Source: Flavobacterium sp. ov086
GTDB lineage: Bacteria > Bacteroidota > Bacteroidia > Flavobacteriales > Flavobacteriaceae
Length of the DNA stretch: 64,000 nucleotides
Assembly (NCBI RefSeq): GCF_900187965.1
Contig: NZ_FZNL01000009.1
Span: 120,965 to 184,964, forward strand
Direction of reading: 5' to 3'
Under the pieces are notes generated by a model. The model saw only the letters and a program-made list of their open reading frames with translations. It was not told the DNA's origin and searched no databases. The stretch's first letter is position 1, and each line of letters starts with the position of its first letter. A program made the position numbers and the translations under genes. Of the stretch, positions 20,082 through 29,021 are shown piece after piece.

Positions 20082-22346
20082 ATGGCTTTTGATATTGAAA
20101 TGATTAAAAAAGTGTATGAGAACATGCCAGGGCGTGTTGACAAAGCACGCGAGATTGTTGGTCGTCCACTTACTTTAACGGAGAAAATTTTGTACAATCA
20201 CCTTTGGGATGGAAATCCAACGAAGGCGTTTGGAAGAGGAGTAGATTATGTTGATTTTGCTCCGGATCGTGTAGCGTGTCAGGATGCAACGGCGCAAATG
20301 GCATTATTACAATTTATGCACGCTGGTAAACCTAAAGTTGCAGTACCTACAACGGTGCATTGTGATCACTTGATTCAGGCAAAAGTAGATGCTGCAACCG
20401 ATTTGGCCAGAGCAAAAACACAAAGTAACGAAGTTTTCGATTTCTTATCGTCAGTTTCAAATAAATACGGAATTGGTTTCTGGAAACCAGGAGCTGGAAT
20501 TATTCACCAGGTAGTACTTGAAAATTATGCTTTCCCTGGAGGAATGATGATTGGTACCGATTCGCACACTGTAAATGCAGGCGGTTTAGGAATGGTAGCT
20601 ATTGGTGTTGGTGGAGCAGATGCCGTAGACGTAATGTCCGGTATGGCTTGGGAATTAAAATTTCCTAAATTAATTGGAGTAAAACTAACGGGTAAATTAT
20701 CAGGATGGACTGCTCCTAAAGATGTTATCCTTAAAGTTGCCGGTATTCTTACTGTAAAAGGTGGTACAGGAGCAATCGTTGAATATTTTGGAGAAGGTGC
20801 AACTTCTATGTCATGTACTGGTAAAGGTACTATTTGTAATATGGGTGCTGAAATTGGAGCAACAACTTCAACTTTTGGTTATGATGATTCTATGAGTCGT
20901 TACCTGCGTTCTACAAACAGAGCAGATGTTGCTGATGCTGCAGATAAAGTGGCTTCTTACTTAACCGGAGATCCGGAAGTTTATGCTAATCCTGAGAAAT
21001 ATTTTGATCAGGTTATCGAAATCAACTTAACAGAATTAGAGCCGCACTTAAACGGACCATTTACGCCGGATTTAGCGACTCCAATTTCTAAAATGAAAGA
21101 AGCAGCGATCAAAAATAACTGGCCATTACAAATTCAGGTAGGTTTAATAGGTTCTTGTACGAACTCTTCTTACGAAGATATTTCTCGTGCAGCTTCTTTG
21201 GCAAGACAAGTAAGTGCTAAAAACTTAAAAACTAAATCTCAATTTACAATTACTCCGGGTTCAGAAGTAGTTCGTTATACAATCGAAAGAGATGGATTTA
21301 TAGATACTTTCGAGAAAATCGGAGCAACCGTTTTTGCTAACGCCTGCGGACCATGTATTGGTATGTGGGACAGAGAAGGAGCAGAGAAAGAAGAAAGAAA
21401 CACTATTGTTCACTCTTTCAACCGTAACTTCTCAAAACGTGCAGATGGTAACCCAAATACTTTAGCCTTCGTAGGTTCGCCAGAATTGGTTACCGCTATG
21501 GCAATTGCAGGAGATTTAGGTTTTAACCCATTAACAGATACTTTAATTAACGAAGACGGTGAAGAAGTAATGCTTGAAGCTCCAACAGGAGACGAATTGC
21601 CTCCGAAAGGATTTGATGTTAAAGATCCGGGCTTCCAGGTTCCGGCTGAAGACGGTTCAGGAGTTCAGGTTGTTGTAAGCCCAACATCAGAGCGTTTACA
21701 ATTATTAGCTCCGTTTGATGCCTGGGATGGTAAAAATATTACGGGAGCAAAATTATTAATCAAAGCATTTGGAAAATGTACGACGGATCATATTTCTATG
21801 GCAGGACCATGGTTACGTTTCCGTGGACATTTAGATAATATTTCTAACAATATGTTGATTGGTGCAGTAAATGCATTTAACCAAAAAACAAATTCAGTTA
21901 AAAATCAATTAACGGGTACTTATGATGCAGTTCCAGCTGTAGCTCGTGCATACAAAGCAGCAGGAGTTCCGTCTATCGTTGTGGGAGATCACAATTATGG
22001 CGAAGGTTCATCTCGTGAGCATGCGGCTATGGAGCCACGTTTCTTAGGAGTTAAAGCTGTATTAGTAAAATCGTTTGCTCGTATTCACGAAACAAACCTT
22101 AAAAAACAAGGACTTTTAGGATTGACATTTGCTAATGAAGCAGATTATGATAAAATCCAGGAAGATGATACTATTAACTTTACTGATTTAACGGAGTTCG
22201 CTCCGGGAAAACCATTAACGTTAGAATTCGTTCACGCAAATGGTACAAAAGATATTATCCTGGCAAACCATACTTACAACGCTGGTCAAATTGGCTGGTT
22301 CGTTGCAGGTTCAGCATTAAACTTAATTGCTGCCGGAAAAGCATAA
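20082..22346 (+). CDS. acnA: Aconitate hydratase, mitochondrial type
   Basis: 754-aa [4Fe-4S] aconitase of the mitochondrial ACO2 class, same reaction as AcnB but a different family arrangement with the swivel domain at the C-terminus. Cluster ligands are Cys in [10 protein letters not shown] and the pair in [11 protein letters not shown]. The substrate loop [14 protein letters not shown] and the C-terminal [17 protein letters not shown] are intact. Length fits the ACO2 class (about 755) better than bacterial AcnA (about 890). The symbol acnA is used loosely for this class. It has its own terminator. Having both enzymes suggests division of labour, for example one stable and one growth-linked form, as known in E. 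coli. Confidence 0.95.
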   Translation: MAFDIEMIKKVYENMPGRVDKAREIVGRPLTLTEKILYNHLWDGNPTKAFGRGVDYVDFAPDRVACQDATAQMALLQFMHAGKPKVAVPTTVHCDHLIQAKVDAATDLARAKTQSNEVFDFLSSVSNKYGIGFWKPGAGIIHQVVLENYAFPGGMMIGTDSHTVNAGGLGMVAIGVGGADAVDVMSGMAWELKFPKLIGVKLTGKLSGWTAPKDVILKVAGILTVKGGTGAIVEYFGEGATSMSCTGKGTICNMGAEIGATTSTFGYDDSMSRYLRSTNRADVADAADKVASYLTGDPEVYANPEKYFDQVIEINLTELEPHLNGPFTPDLATPISKMKEAAIKNNWPLQIQVGLIGSCTNSSYEDISRAASLARQVSAKNLKTKSQFTITPGSEVVRYTIERDGFIDTFEKIGATVFANACGPCIGMWDREGAEKEERNTIVHSFNRNFSKRADGNPNTLAFVGSPELVTAMAIAGDLGFNPLTDTLINEDGEEVMLEAPTGDELPPKGFDVKDPGFQVPAEDGSGVQVVVSPTSERLQLLAPFDAWDGKNITGAKLLIKAFGKCTTDHISMAGPWLRFRGHLDNISNNMLIGAVNAFNQKTNSVKNQLTGTYDAVPAVARAYKAAGVPSIVVGDHNYGEGSSREHAAMEPRFLGVKAVLVKSFARIHETNLKKQGLLGLTFANEADYDKIQEDDTINFTDLTEFAPGKPLTLEFVHANGTKDIILANHTYNAGQIGWFVAGSALNLIAAGKA

Positions 22347-22367
22347 TCTTTAAGATTCAATTATACT

Positions 22368-22399
22368 AAAAACGCTCTGTGAAAACAGGGCGTTTTTTT
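22368..22399 (+). terminator. Terminator of acnA
   Basis: Stem aaaacgctctg / cagggcgtttt (one G-U pair) with a 6-base loop and a run of seven T. It starts 22 bases after the stop. Confidence 0.9.
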
Positions 22400-22401
22400 A
22401 T

Positions 22402-22488
22402 TAGGAGCTATTTCCAGCTATTCGCTATATCTTTTTTATGGCAGAAAAAGCCATAAAAAAGGATGCCGCTTCTATCTGGGCTAGGGCA
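22402..22488 (+). repeat. Interspersed hairpin repeat, copy 1 of 3
   Basis: Copy of an 85-87 bp element. The left end GGAGCTATTTCC and right end GGGCTAGGGCA are conserved. The central stem here is CTTTTTTATGGC / GCCATAAAAAAG. The other copies, at 43920-44004 and 63622-63708, have different but equally complementary stems. It lies directly behind the acnA terminator; the rest of the gap to 22649 holds nothing recognisable. Confidence 0.8.
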
Positions 22489-22649
22489 CAAATATTATAA
22501 ATCAATTTTAAACACAATCCCTTTGTGATCTCAAAGCAAAGCGCAATTCACAAAACCTTGCGGTAAAATTTTCTTTGTTGAGTTATTTACATGGCTTGTT
22601 TTTTATAAGAAAAGACATTTTTCAAATAATAAACTAAATTCAAACAATA

Positions 22650-24035
22650 TCAATCATTTGCTTTAGCTAAATTTGATCCGGATGACAAAACCTTAATCTT
22701 ATTCAGTTGAGTCGTTTCAAATTCATCAACATTAATACTATAAACATTTGCCGAAGGTGTGCTTGAATAAGAGTTTTCAGTGCTTCCTCCTAAAATATAC
22801 AATTTACCATTATAGTAGTGCATGCTCGATTGTTTTAAGCTAAGATCTGTAAGATATTGTTTTAACTGTTTTGATTTAATATCGTAAACATACATTTTAT
22901 CATTTTCAAAAAAGTAAATGGTGTTATCATGATAAGTTACAGCAGGTTTTTCTAATCCATCAAATAATTCCCCTTCGGTTTGCCATTTTTCAGTAGCCAA
23001 ATCAAAAGTTTCAATCTCAGACAAAGGATTTCCGTTATTTCCTCCAATAAGATAAATTTTGTCATTAACCAATACTCCCGAAGCTTCTTTGGCAGTTGGC
23101 ATACTTGCAAGTTCGTACCAATAACCAGAAGTAATATTATAAAGATGTACCTTGTTTGTAAAGACTTTTTTATTGTTTTCTGTGTTCATTTTTATAGAAC
23201 CGCCAATTACTATAATATTGTCACTGTAGGTAAAAGAAGCGGCGTCAGAAGCCTGATGCGGATTTGTTTTGTCAACGGTAATGCTTTGCTTTTTGGTGTC
23301 AAATACCTCAATTTCATCTTGTAGATACTGAAATTTTCCATTTGCAGATATTCTTTTTCCTCCTATAATATAGATTTTATTGTCGTAATAATTAAGGTTA
23401 TGATACGCTCTTTTTTTGAATTTTAGTTCGGAGTTTTCCCATGAATCATTTTTAATATCATAAATCAATAATTTGTCTTTGTAGAATTCCCCATTAGATT
23501 GAAACATAACTTCTCTCAGGTAATCTGCCATGGTAAAATCAGGTCTTTCGCGTTTAACTTTTTCCCATGGATCTGTTTTGTAACTTGCATCCCCGCCTAT
23601 AACATAAATTTTGTCCTCTTTCAAAATAGAACCGAAAGCGTAGATTCCGTATTTTAAAGGTTCTAATTTGGTAGAATGTAGTTTTGATTTTAATCTTATT
23701 TTTTGATTGGAAGAAATCGTTAAGCCTTTTAGGTTTTCGACATCTTCGGGAAGTGAAACTTTGAAATTTAGTTTCTTTAAATCTGTAACGGTAATTTTTG
23801 TAGTTATAAAACCAACATGAGAAAATTGTAACGTGTCAGAGTCTTTAAATTCTGTGAGAAGTTTCAAAGAAAATTCGCCTTTTGTACTTGTTAAAGTTCC
23901 AACATGGCTGGATAAAGCGAAAATATTGGTGTCTTCAATAGGAAGATTGTTTTTTTCAGAAACAACAATACCTTTTATGTTTTGAGCAATTGATACTAAA
24001 GGCAGGAAAAAGAGTGTTAAGATTAGTTTTTTCAC
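22650..24035 (-). CDS. Secreted kelch-repeat protein
   Basis: 461-aa exported protein. From a GTG start the N-terminus is a clean signal peptide (VKKLILTLFFLPLVSIAQ). It is followed by a carboxypeptidase-regulatory-like beta domain (residues about 20-105: IKGIVVSEKNNLPIEDTNIF). A series of kelch repeats follows, each with an I-x-V/L-I/G-GG core (KIYIIGGKR, NIIVIGGS, KIYLIGGNNG, KLYILGGSTE), probably folding into a beta-propeller. The frame is open 27 codons further to an ATG at 24116, but that start would bury the signal peptide, so GTG 24035 is preferred. Ligand and role unknown; it is the only gene in its unit. Confidence 0.8.
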   Translation of the reverse strand: MKKLILTLFFLPLVSIAQNIKGIVVSEKNNLPIEDTNIFALSSHVGTLTSTKGEFSLKLLTEFKDSDTLQFSHVGFITTKITVTDLKKLNFKVSLPEDVENLKGLTISSNQKIRLKSKLHSTKLEPLKYGIYAFGSILKEDKIYVIGGDASYKTDPWEKVKRERPDFTMADYLREVMFQSNGEFYKDKLLIYDIKNDSWENSELKFKKRAYHNLNYYDNKIYIIGGKRISANGKFQYLQDEIEVFDTKKQSITVDKTNPHQASDAASFTYSDNIIVIGGSIKMNTENNKKVFTNKVHLYNITSGYWYELASMPTAKEASGVLVNDKIYLIGGNNGNPLSEIETFDLATEKWQTEGELFDGLEKPAVTYHDNTIYFFENDKMYVYDIKSKQLKQYLTDLSLKQSSMHYYNGKLYILGGSTENSYSSTPSANVYSINVDEFETTQLNKIKVLSSGSNLAKAND

Positions 24036-24249
24036 AAGGTTTTCAGGTTTTGAGTTAGTTTTAGACTTAAAAATGCTGATTTTTATAAAGTGTACTGTTT
24101 CAAAATGTTGGCTCAATTTCTATGCCGATTTTGTTAATTTCAACCAAATAAGTTGTTAAAAAACGTGTTTTTTTTACTTTAAAAAGTTAAATTCGCCTTA
24201 CGAGTAATATAATTGATGTTTTTGAGTTTAAAGTTAGACATTTTAATCT

Positions 24250-24277
24250 CAAAAGTAGAGTGACAAATAAATTTCAA
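24250..24277 (-). promoter_or_regulatory. Possible promoter of the kelch gene
   Basis: Minus-strand TTG, 17-base spacer and TACTTTTG (plus-strand CAAAAGTA at 24250-24257, CAA at 24275-24277). Boxes and spacing fit the Bacteroidota consensus. It sits only 7 bases before the divergent LysM gene and would give the kelch mRNA a leader of about 200 bases. Confidence 0.45.
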
Positions 24278-24283
24278 TAGATA

Positions 24284-25732
24284 ATGGTTTTTAGATTAGT
24301 AATAGTATTGTTTTTTTTCAGTGTCGGTGCTTTTTCTCAGGAAAAATACATTAAACACACCATTTCAAAAGGAGACAACCTTACTACAATTGCTAAGAAA
24401 TATGGAGTAAAACCAAAAGATATTGCAGAGGCAAATCCTGATGCGCCTAAAATTTTGAAGTTAAATTCGGTTCTATTAATTCCGAATAATAATAAAAAGG
24501 TCGCGACAAAAAAAACGGAAACTATTGCCAATACAGCTCCTGCAATAATTTTAAATTCAAATCTGCACGAAGTACAAGAAAAAGAAAATCTTTGGGTAAT
24601 CTCAAAAAAATATAATATCTCTGTTGATGATTTAAAAAAGGCAAATCCGACATTGGAAAGTGATGATCTGAAAATAGGGCAGAAGCTTAATATCCCGTCT
24701 AAAGCTATTGTATCGAGAGAAAATACAAGTAAAAATCAGAAACCAGAAAATCAGGAAATAATCCCTTCAACAGATGTAGAAGTCTTTGTTGAGGTAAAGC
24801 CGAAAGAGACAAAATATGTTATTGCCAAAAAATATGGAATAACAGTTGCAGAACTGGAGCGACAAAACCCATCTATTAAGAAAAAATTGCCAGTTGGTTA
24901 TCTTTTAAAAATTAGAACTTCAAAAGAAAAAGCCAATCAGCAAATAAAAGATACTTCTATAACATCTCAAACCCAGGTTGCAGAAAATACTGTTGTAACT
25001 TTAGAAAATGCAACTCAGGTTACAGAAGCTGGAAAACCAGAAGTTATTCCTTCAACATCAGATGTTGAAGTTGCTGTTGAGGTTTTGCCTAAAGAAACAA
25101 AATATGCAATTGCAAAAAGATACGGAATAACAGTTGCAGAACTAGAGCGCCAAAACCCGTTTATAAAAGGGAAATTACCAGTTGGTTATGTGTTGAAAAT
25201 TCGTACTTCAAAAGAAAAAGCTGCTGCTTTAGAAGCTTCAAACGCTGCGGTGGTTGCAAAAGATACTTTAGCTCCTCCTGTTCAGGTTGCAGAAAATTCA
25301 GAAATTAAAGAAGATTCATCGACAGTAATAAGAGTAAGTAATCACTCAGAATTAGTAGATCAATTGATTGTAAATGCGACTGAAAATATTGGAGTAAGAT
25401 ATCGATCGGGCGGAACCACAAGAGCAGGTTTTGATTGTTCAGGATTAATGATTTGTACTTTTAATAGTTTTGATATTAAGCTGCCAAGAAGTTCTATCGA
25501 ACAATCTCGAATTGGTTTCAAAGTCAACTCAGAAGAGGCTCAGAAAGGTGATTTAATTTTCTTTAGAACAAATGGAAGGCGGCATATTAACCATGTTGGA
25601 ATGGTAGTTGAAGTGCTGGATGGAGAAATTAAATTTGTTCACTCGTCAACACACGGCGGAGTAATGATTTCGTCAACAAAAGAGCCATATTACGGAAGAA
25701 CCTTTTCTCAGGTAAATCGTGTTTTACAATAG
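24284..25732 (+). CDS. LysM / NlpC-P60 cell-wall endopeptidase
   Basis: 482-aa exported peptidoglycan hydrolase. A signal peptide (LVIVLFFFSVGAFSQ) is followed by four LysM-type modules. Two are clear (HTISKGDNLTTIAKKYGV and VQEKENLWVISKKYNI). Two are a near-identical internal duplication, each with ETKY-IAK-YGITVAELERQNP. The C-terminal NlpC/P60 domain begins near residue 360. Its catalytic Cys is in GFDCSGLM, with His in INHVGMVVE and a third polar residue in FVHSST. LysM modules bind glycan strands; the catalytic domain cuts peptide stems. It ends 8 bases from the convergent response-regulator gene, and a small hairpin (25731-25751) spans both stop codons. Confidence 0.92.
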   Translation: MVFRLVIVLFFFSVGAFSQEKYIKHTISKGDNLTTIAKKYGVKPKDIAEANPDAPKILKLNSVLLIPNNNKKVATKKTETIANTAPAIILNSNLHEVQEKENLWVISKKYNISVDDLKKANPTLESDDLKIGQKLNIPSKAIVSRENTSKNQKPENQEIIPSTDVEVFVEVKPKETKYVIAKKYGITVAELERQNPSIKKKLPVGYLLKIRTSKEKANQQIKDTSITSQTQVAENTVVTLENATQVTEAGKPEVIPSTSDVEVAVEVLPKETKYAIAKRYGITVAELERQNPFIKGKLPVGYVLKIRTSKEKAAALEASNAAVVAKDTLAPPVQVAENSEIKEDSSTVIRVSNHSELVDQLIVNATENIGVRYRSGGTTRAGFDCSGLMICTFNSFDIKLPRSSIEQSRIGFKVNSEEAQKGDLIFFRTNGRRHINHVGMVVEVLDGEIKFVHSSTHGGVMISSTKEPYYGRTFSQVNRVLQ

Positions 25733-25740
25733 CTTTTCAA

Positions 25741-26127
25741 TTATAAAAGCTTCCTTTTTAATTCTTCAATTGGAAAAGGCTTATTTAAAAAATCAGTTAC
25801 ATACGGATTTTCTTCAATCAGTCTAATTTCGTCAGAATCTAAAGTCGACGAAAGAACATAAATTTGAATTCCTTTTTTTACTTCGTTACTAAGTCTGTGG
25901 AATTCTTCCAAAAATTCAAAACCATTCATAATTGGCATCTGAATATCTAGTAAGATGATAAGGGATTGTTTATTCCTTTTATTAGCGTTGAGCCATTGAA
26001 GACCTTCTTTGCCATTATTTGCAATAGCTACTTGGTCAACACTAAGTATTTTTTTTAGTAATTGCGTCGTAACAAGCTGGTCGATTAGGTTGTCTTCAAT
26101 CAACAAAAATAAAGGTTTAAGTTCCAT
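25741..26127 (-). CDS. Single-domain response regulator
   Basis: 128-aa CheY-like receiver without an output domain. The acidic pocket (ED at 11-12), the phospho-acceptor Asp61 (LLDIQMP), Ser94 and Lys116 (LNKPFP) are present. It overlaps the end of the upstream histidine kinase gene by 11 bases, so the two are translationally coupled and almost surely partners. With no DNA-binding domain it must act by protein contact or in a phosphorelay. The LLDIQMPIMNGFEFLEEF pattern is that of the Rcp1/CheY-type receivers that accompany membrane kinases in Bacteroidota. Confidence 0.9.
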   Translation of the reverse strand: MELKPLFLLIEDNLIDQLVTTQLLKKILSVDQVAIANNGKEGLQWLNANKRNKQSLIILLDIQMPIMNGFEFLEEFHRLSNEVKKGIQIYVLSSTLDSDEIRLIEENPYVTDFLNKPFPIEELKRKLL

Positions 26128-27541
26128 AAGCGTTAGGGATTGCTACAATAAACTTACTGCCAATCTTACTTTCCGAAAACACAGAAATGTTTCCTTTGAT
26201 ATTCTCAACAGCTTCTTTTACAATATAAAGACCTAAACCAGATCCTTTGTTTTTATTTGTACCATAATACATCTCAAAAATATAGTCTTTAAATTCGTCG
26301 TTGATGCCAATTCCGTTATCAGCAACTTCAATTTTATTAAAACCCTCCTGAATATAAGTTTTTATAGAAATAAACATTTCCTGTTTAGTGTTGTCAGCAT
26401 ATTTTATAGCATTAGAAAGTAAATTGCTGATAATAATTTTTAGGCGCAAACCATCACTCTGAATTTGATCAACCAATAATTCTTGTCTAAAAGTTATTCT
26501 GTTGGCATTTTCGATGTGCATTAATTGCGAAATTGATTCGTTGAACAAGTTTTGCAAGCTAACCGGTTCCATTATGATTTGTATTCGCTTATTTTTTGAA
26601 TAATCAATAATGTCACTTAGAAACTGATCTTGTTTGGCAAGACTTTGATACATCAAACTCAGGTAGTTTTTAATTTGAGTAACGTCATCTTCCAGTTGGG
26701 TAATTTCTATCAAACCTTTCAAAGAAGTTATGGGAGATCTCAAATCATGTGAGGCACTATAAACAAAACGATCAAGCTCATGATTAACAAGAATTAGATT
26801 CTCATTTTTAGTTTCAGTTTCTTTTTTAGAAACAATTAAACGTTTTACCATTATCGAATAATAAAGACAAACGCTGCAAACTATAATAAGTATGAAGGTG
26901 ATATTGAAAATGGTAAGTAAAAATTTTATTTTTCGGGTTCCTTCTCCCAGCGTATTCGAGAAATTTCGTTCGTTAATGGTAAGCTTGTCACTTATGACAC
27001 TAATTTCCTGAAGGAATTTTTTTTGATCATCAATACTCAAAATGTCGTGGCTTATTTTGGCATTGATTTGTTCGCCAATAACAAATAATTTAAAGATTAA
27101 CTGATCACCCTGACCCCATTCGTGTATAGCTTTTGACAAGTATGAAATTTGTTTGAAGTTGACAAATAACCAAATCAAATCATCCAGATCGTCTTGATGA
27201 TTTCTGCCTACAAGTAAAGCTTTTCGGGCTACTGCATTGTCACCAGCTTTTAAAAGTGTTTCTCGGGCAATGCCATCTCCTTGCGGAACTTTTAATTCTT
27301 CCTGATACAATTTCCATTGATTTTTGTCTTTGGTAAAAAGATAAGTTATAAGATGGCGTGAAGCATCTTTTTGACCTTTTGAATAATGTGATTCGCCATT
27401 GACATATGCCCTGTTTGCAGATAAGATTTTGATTGTAAAAAAGTTAATGCAAATTAATAAAGCGCAAGATATAAACACTATCAATAAAAGAATAAAGACA
27501 TTAGGAAAACGTAGTTTTTTTAAAAATTGGACCTTAGACAT
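26117..27541 (-). CDS. Membrane sensor histidine kinase
   Basis: 474-aa two-transmembrane histidine kinase. Helix 1 is at residues 14-38 and helix 2 at about 207-230. The intervening 170-residue extracytoplasmic domain is helical and resembles a CHASE3/four-helix sensor. HisKA follows with His265 in YSASHDLRSPITSLKGL, then a HATPase domain with N-box NLLSNAIKYAD, G1 DNGIGI and G2 GSGLGLYIV. It overlaps the receiver gene downstream. The signal sensed is unknown. A possible -7 element (minus-strand TAAATTTG at 27713-27720) lies well upstream. Confidence 0.92.
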   Translation of the reverse strand: MSKVQFLKKLRFPNVFILLLIVFISCALLICINFFTIKILSANRAYVNGESHYSKGQKDASRHLITYLFTKDKNQWKLYQEELKVPQGDGIARETLLKAGDNAVARKALLVGRNHQDDLDDLIWLFVNFKQISYLSKAIHEWGQGDQLIFKLFVIGEQINAKISHDILSIDDQKKFLQEISVISDKLTINERNFSNTLGEGTRKIKFLLTIFNITFILIIVCSVCLYYSIMVKRLIVSKKETETKNENLILVNHELDRFVYSASHDLRSPITSLKGLIEITQLEDDVTQIKNYLSLMYQSLAKQDQFLSDIIDYSKNKRIQIIMEPVSLQNLFNESISQLMHIENANRITFRQELLVDQIQSDGLRLKIIISNLLSNAIKYADNTKQEMFISIKTYIQEGFNKIEVADNGIGINDEFKDYIFEMYYGTNKNKGSGLGLYIVKEAVENIKGNISVFSESKIGSKFIVAIPNAYGT

Positions 27542-28113
27542 AATTTTTGAATTTGTACGTTAATAATTTAGTTCTTCTGTCTTGCAAAGGTTGCTTTGTA
27601 AGCTGTTTTTCTCTGTTTTTATAATCTTTTTGGGTGATTATTTAATTAGTCTAAAAAGGTAAACAATTGTTAATGAAATGTTTGAAATTTTAGGACTGAT
27701 TAAGTCCAGTATCAAATTTAGCAAAAAAAGGGTGGAGTTTAACGGATGATTTATTTTTTCTTGTTAAATTTATTTTTATAGTTTAAAATACTGATAATGA
27801 AATAATTGAATATTATTTTTTGAAAAGAATAAATGGTGCTTGAGCTTTGGTCTAATCAGAATAGGATTAAATCTCAGTACTTCAAGGGAAATAGAAATAA
27901 AGGTAGAGAGTCTGTTTTGTTTAACAATTGAATTTCGTCTAATGAATGTTTTATTTGCTGATTTTTTCAAAAGCCTTTTTTGTAATAACCTTTAGTTTGT
28001 CAGTTTTACAATCTCAAATTGAAATATATTATTCTGAAATTTCAGATAGATTTACCCAATAAATAAATTTCTCATAAAACATTATGGTGTAGTATAGGTA
28101 TCTGCGAAGGTTG
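27542..28113. other. Gene-free AT-rich stretch
   Basis: 572 bases between the kinase start and the next minus-strand gene. A 64-codon frame at 27776-27970 lacks any recognisable feature and was not accepted. One TAnnTTTG-type box (minus strand, 27713-27720) may belong to the kinase operon. Nothing else was recognised. Confidence 0.5.
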
Positions 28114-28524
28114 TCAATTCTCATGCTTCAAATTTTGATGCCAGAAATGTCCACAACCATTCTTACACTCTGTATTTCGTCTTTCAGTATCAGTGACTTT
28201 AAAAATCCAAACTAATGAGATTATCGTTTTTGTATTTTCATTTTTAGGAAGTTTAGCCAATTTATTAAAGGCAATTTTTGGGGTAAAACTTTTTAGAATT
28301 ACAATTGAAGTATAAGTTGGTTTTAAGGGAATTGTATTTATCGCGTTTTGATAAGTTTCAGTATTATAGTCTGTTTTATCTGGAATAGAGTTGAATATAT
28401 AATTTTTTAAGAATGCAAAGAGTATTTCAAAATTATATTTTTCTTCTTCTAAAAGCTTTGTACCAAGTTCAAAATTTATTTTGTCTTGTGCAATTTTGTT
28501 GATTATTTCTTCGTGTTGATACAT
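28114..28524 (-). CDS. Small protein resembling DUF5958
   Basis: 136-aa soluble protein without signal peptide. The N-terminal half is helical and acidic (EEIINKIAQDKINFELG). The middle carries IPLKPTYTSIVILK. The C-terminus has a cysteine/histidine cluster, ECKNGCGHFWHQNL (C-x3-C-x-H-x2-H), which could bind a metal. The ERRNTECKNGCGH-WH tail is what I recall of the DUF5958 family of small Bacteroidota proteins; this is recognition by eye, not a search. Function unknown. It stands alone on the minus strand. Confidence 0.65.
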   Translation of the reverse strand: MYQHEEIINKIAQDKINFELGTKLLEEEKYNFEILFAFLKNYIFNSIPDKTDYNTETYQNAINTIPLKPTYTSIVILKSFTPKIAFNKLAKLPKNENTKTIISLVWIFKVTDTERRNTECKNGCGHFWHQNLKHEN

Positions 28525-28597
28525 TTAAAACATGAGTTTTTTTGTGAAATTTATTTTTGAAATAAATTCAATTCGAAGATATAAATTTTTTTAAGTG

Positions 28598-28634
28598 AAA
28601 AAACTGCAGCTTTTTTTAAGGCTACAGCTTTTTT
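28598..28634. terminator. Terminator-like hairpin without a gene
   Basis: A-run, then ctgcagc, a T-rich loop, ggctacag and a T-run. The arms match as aaaaaa(g)ctg-agc with one bulge and one G-U pair. A-tract and T-tract flank it as in a bidirectional terminator, but no coding gene ends here on either strand. Confidence 0.5.
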
Positions 28635-28778
28635 GCTTACCATACATTACCATTAAAACTTATTTTTTGTTTGAATCTATTTTTATATGATACCAAATGC
28701 AAAAAGATGAAAAAGTATAATTTTATTGAAAACTATCAATGTAATTACTATTTAAAATTTATAATGGAAATGAGATTT

Positions 28779-28932
28779 GCGTGAGGGATTGCTTCACTTG
28801 AATCTATTTTTTTATCGGAGTTCAGTGAACTTGTTTGAGGCGGTATCTCCTGATTTAGAAAAACAAGGCTTTTTAGCCGTAGTTTTGTTAATCGGGAATT
28901 TAGCCGAAAGCCCGACCCGGAGGGGCACGCCC
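28779..28932. repeat. GC-rich intergenic repeat (GCGTGAGGGATT type)
   Basis: A 154-bp block with the left end GCGTGAGGGATTGC and a GC-rich right end AGCCCGACCCGGAGGGGC followed by ACGCCC, much richer in GC than its surroundings. The ends can pair as gcgtg/cacgc. From memory, blocks with these two ends recur between genes in Flavobacterium genomes; only one copy is in this window. The remainder of the gap from 28525 to 29021 holds the hairpin at 28598 and low-complexity 'ctaaaatc' repeats just before the permease gene. Confidence 0.5.
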
Positions 28933-29021
28933 ACAATATTTCTAAAGAATCTAAAATCTGCAGTCTAAAATCTAAAATTTCTAAAAAAAGTATATCTTTA
29001 ACCAACCCAAAAAGCAAAAAA

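Noticed and set aside
27776..27970. 64-codon minus-strand frame in a long spacer
   Set aside because: No family, signal peptide, helix or promoter support; most likely chance in AT-rich DNA.
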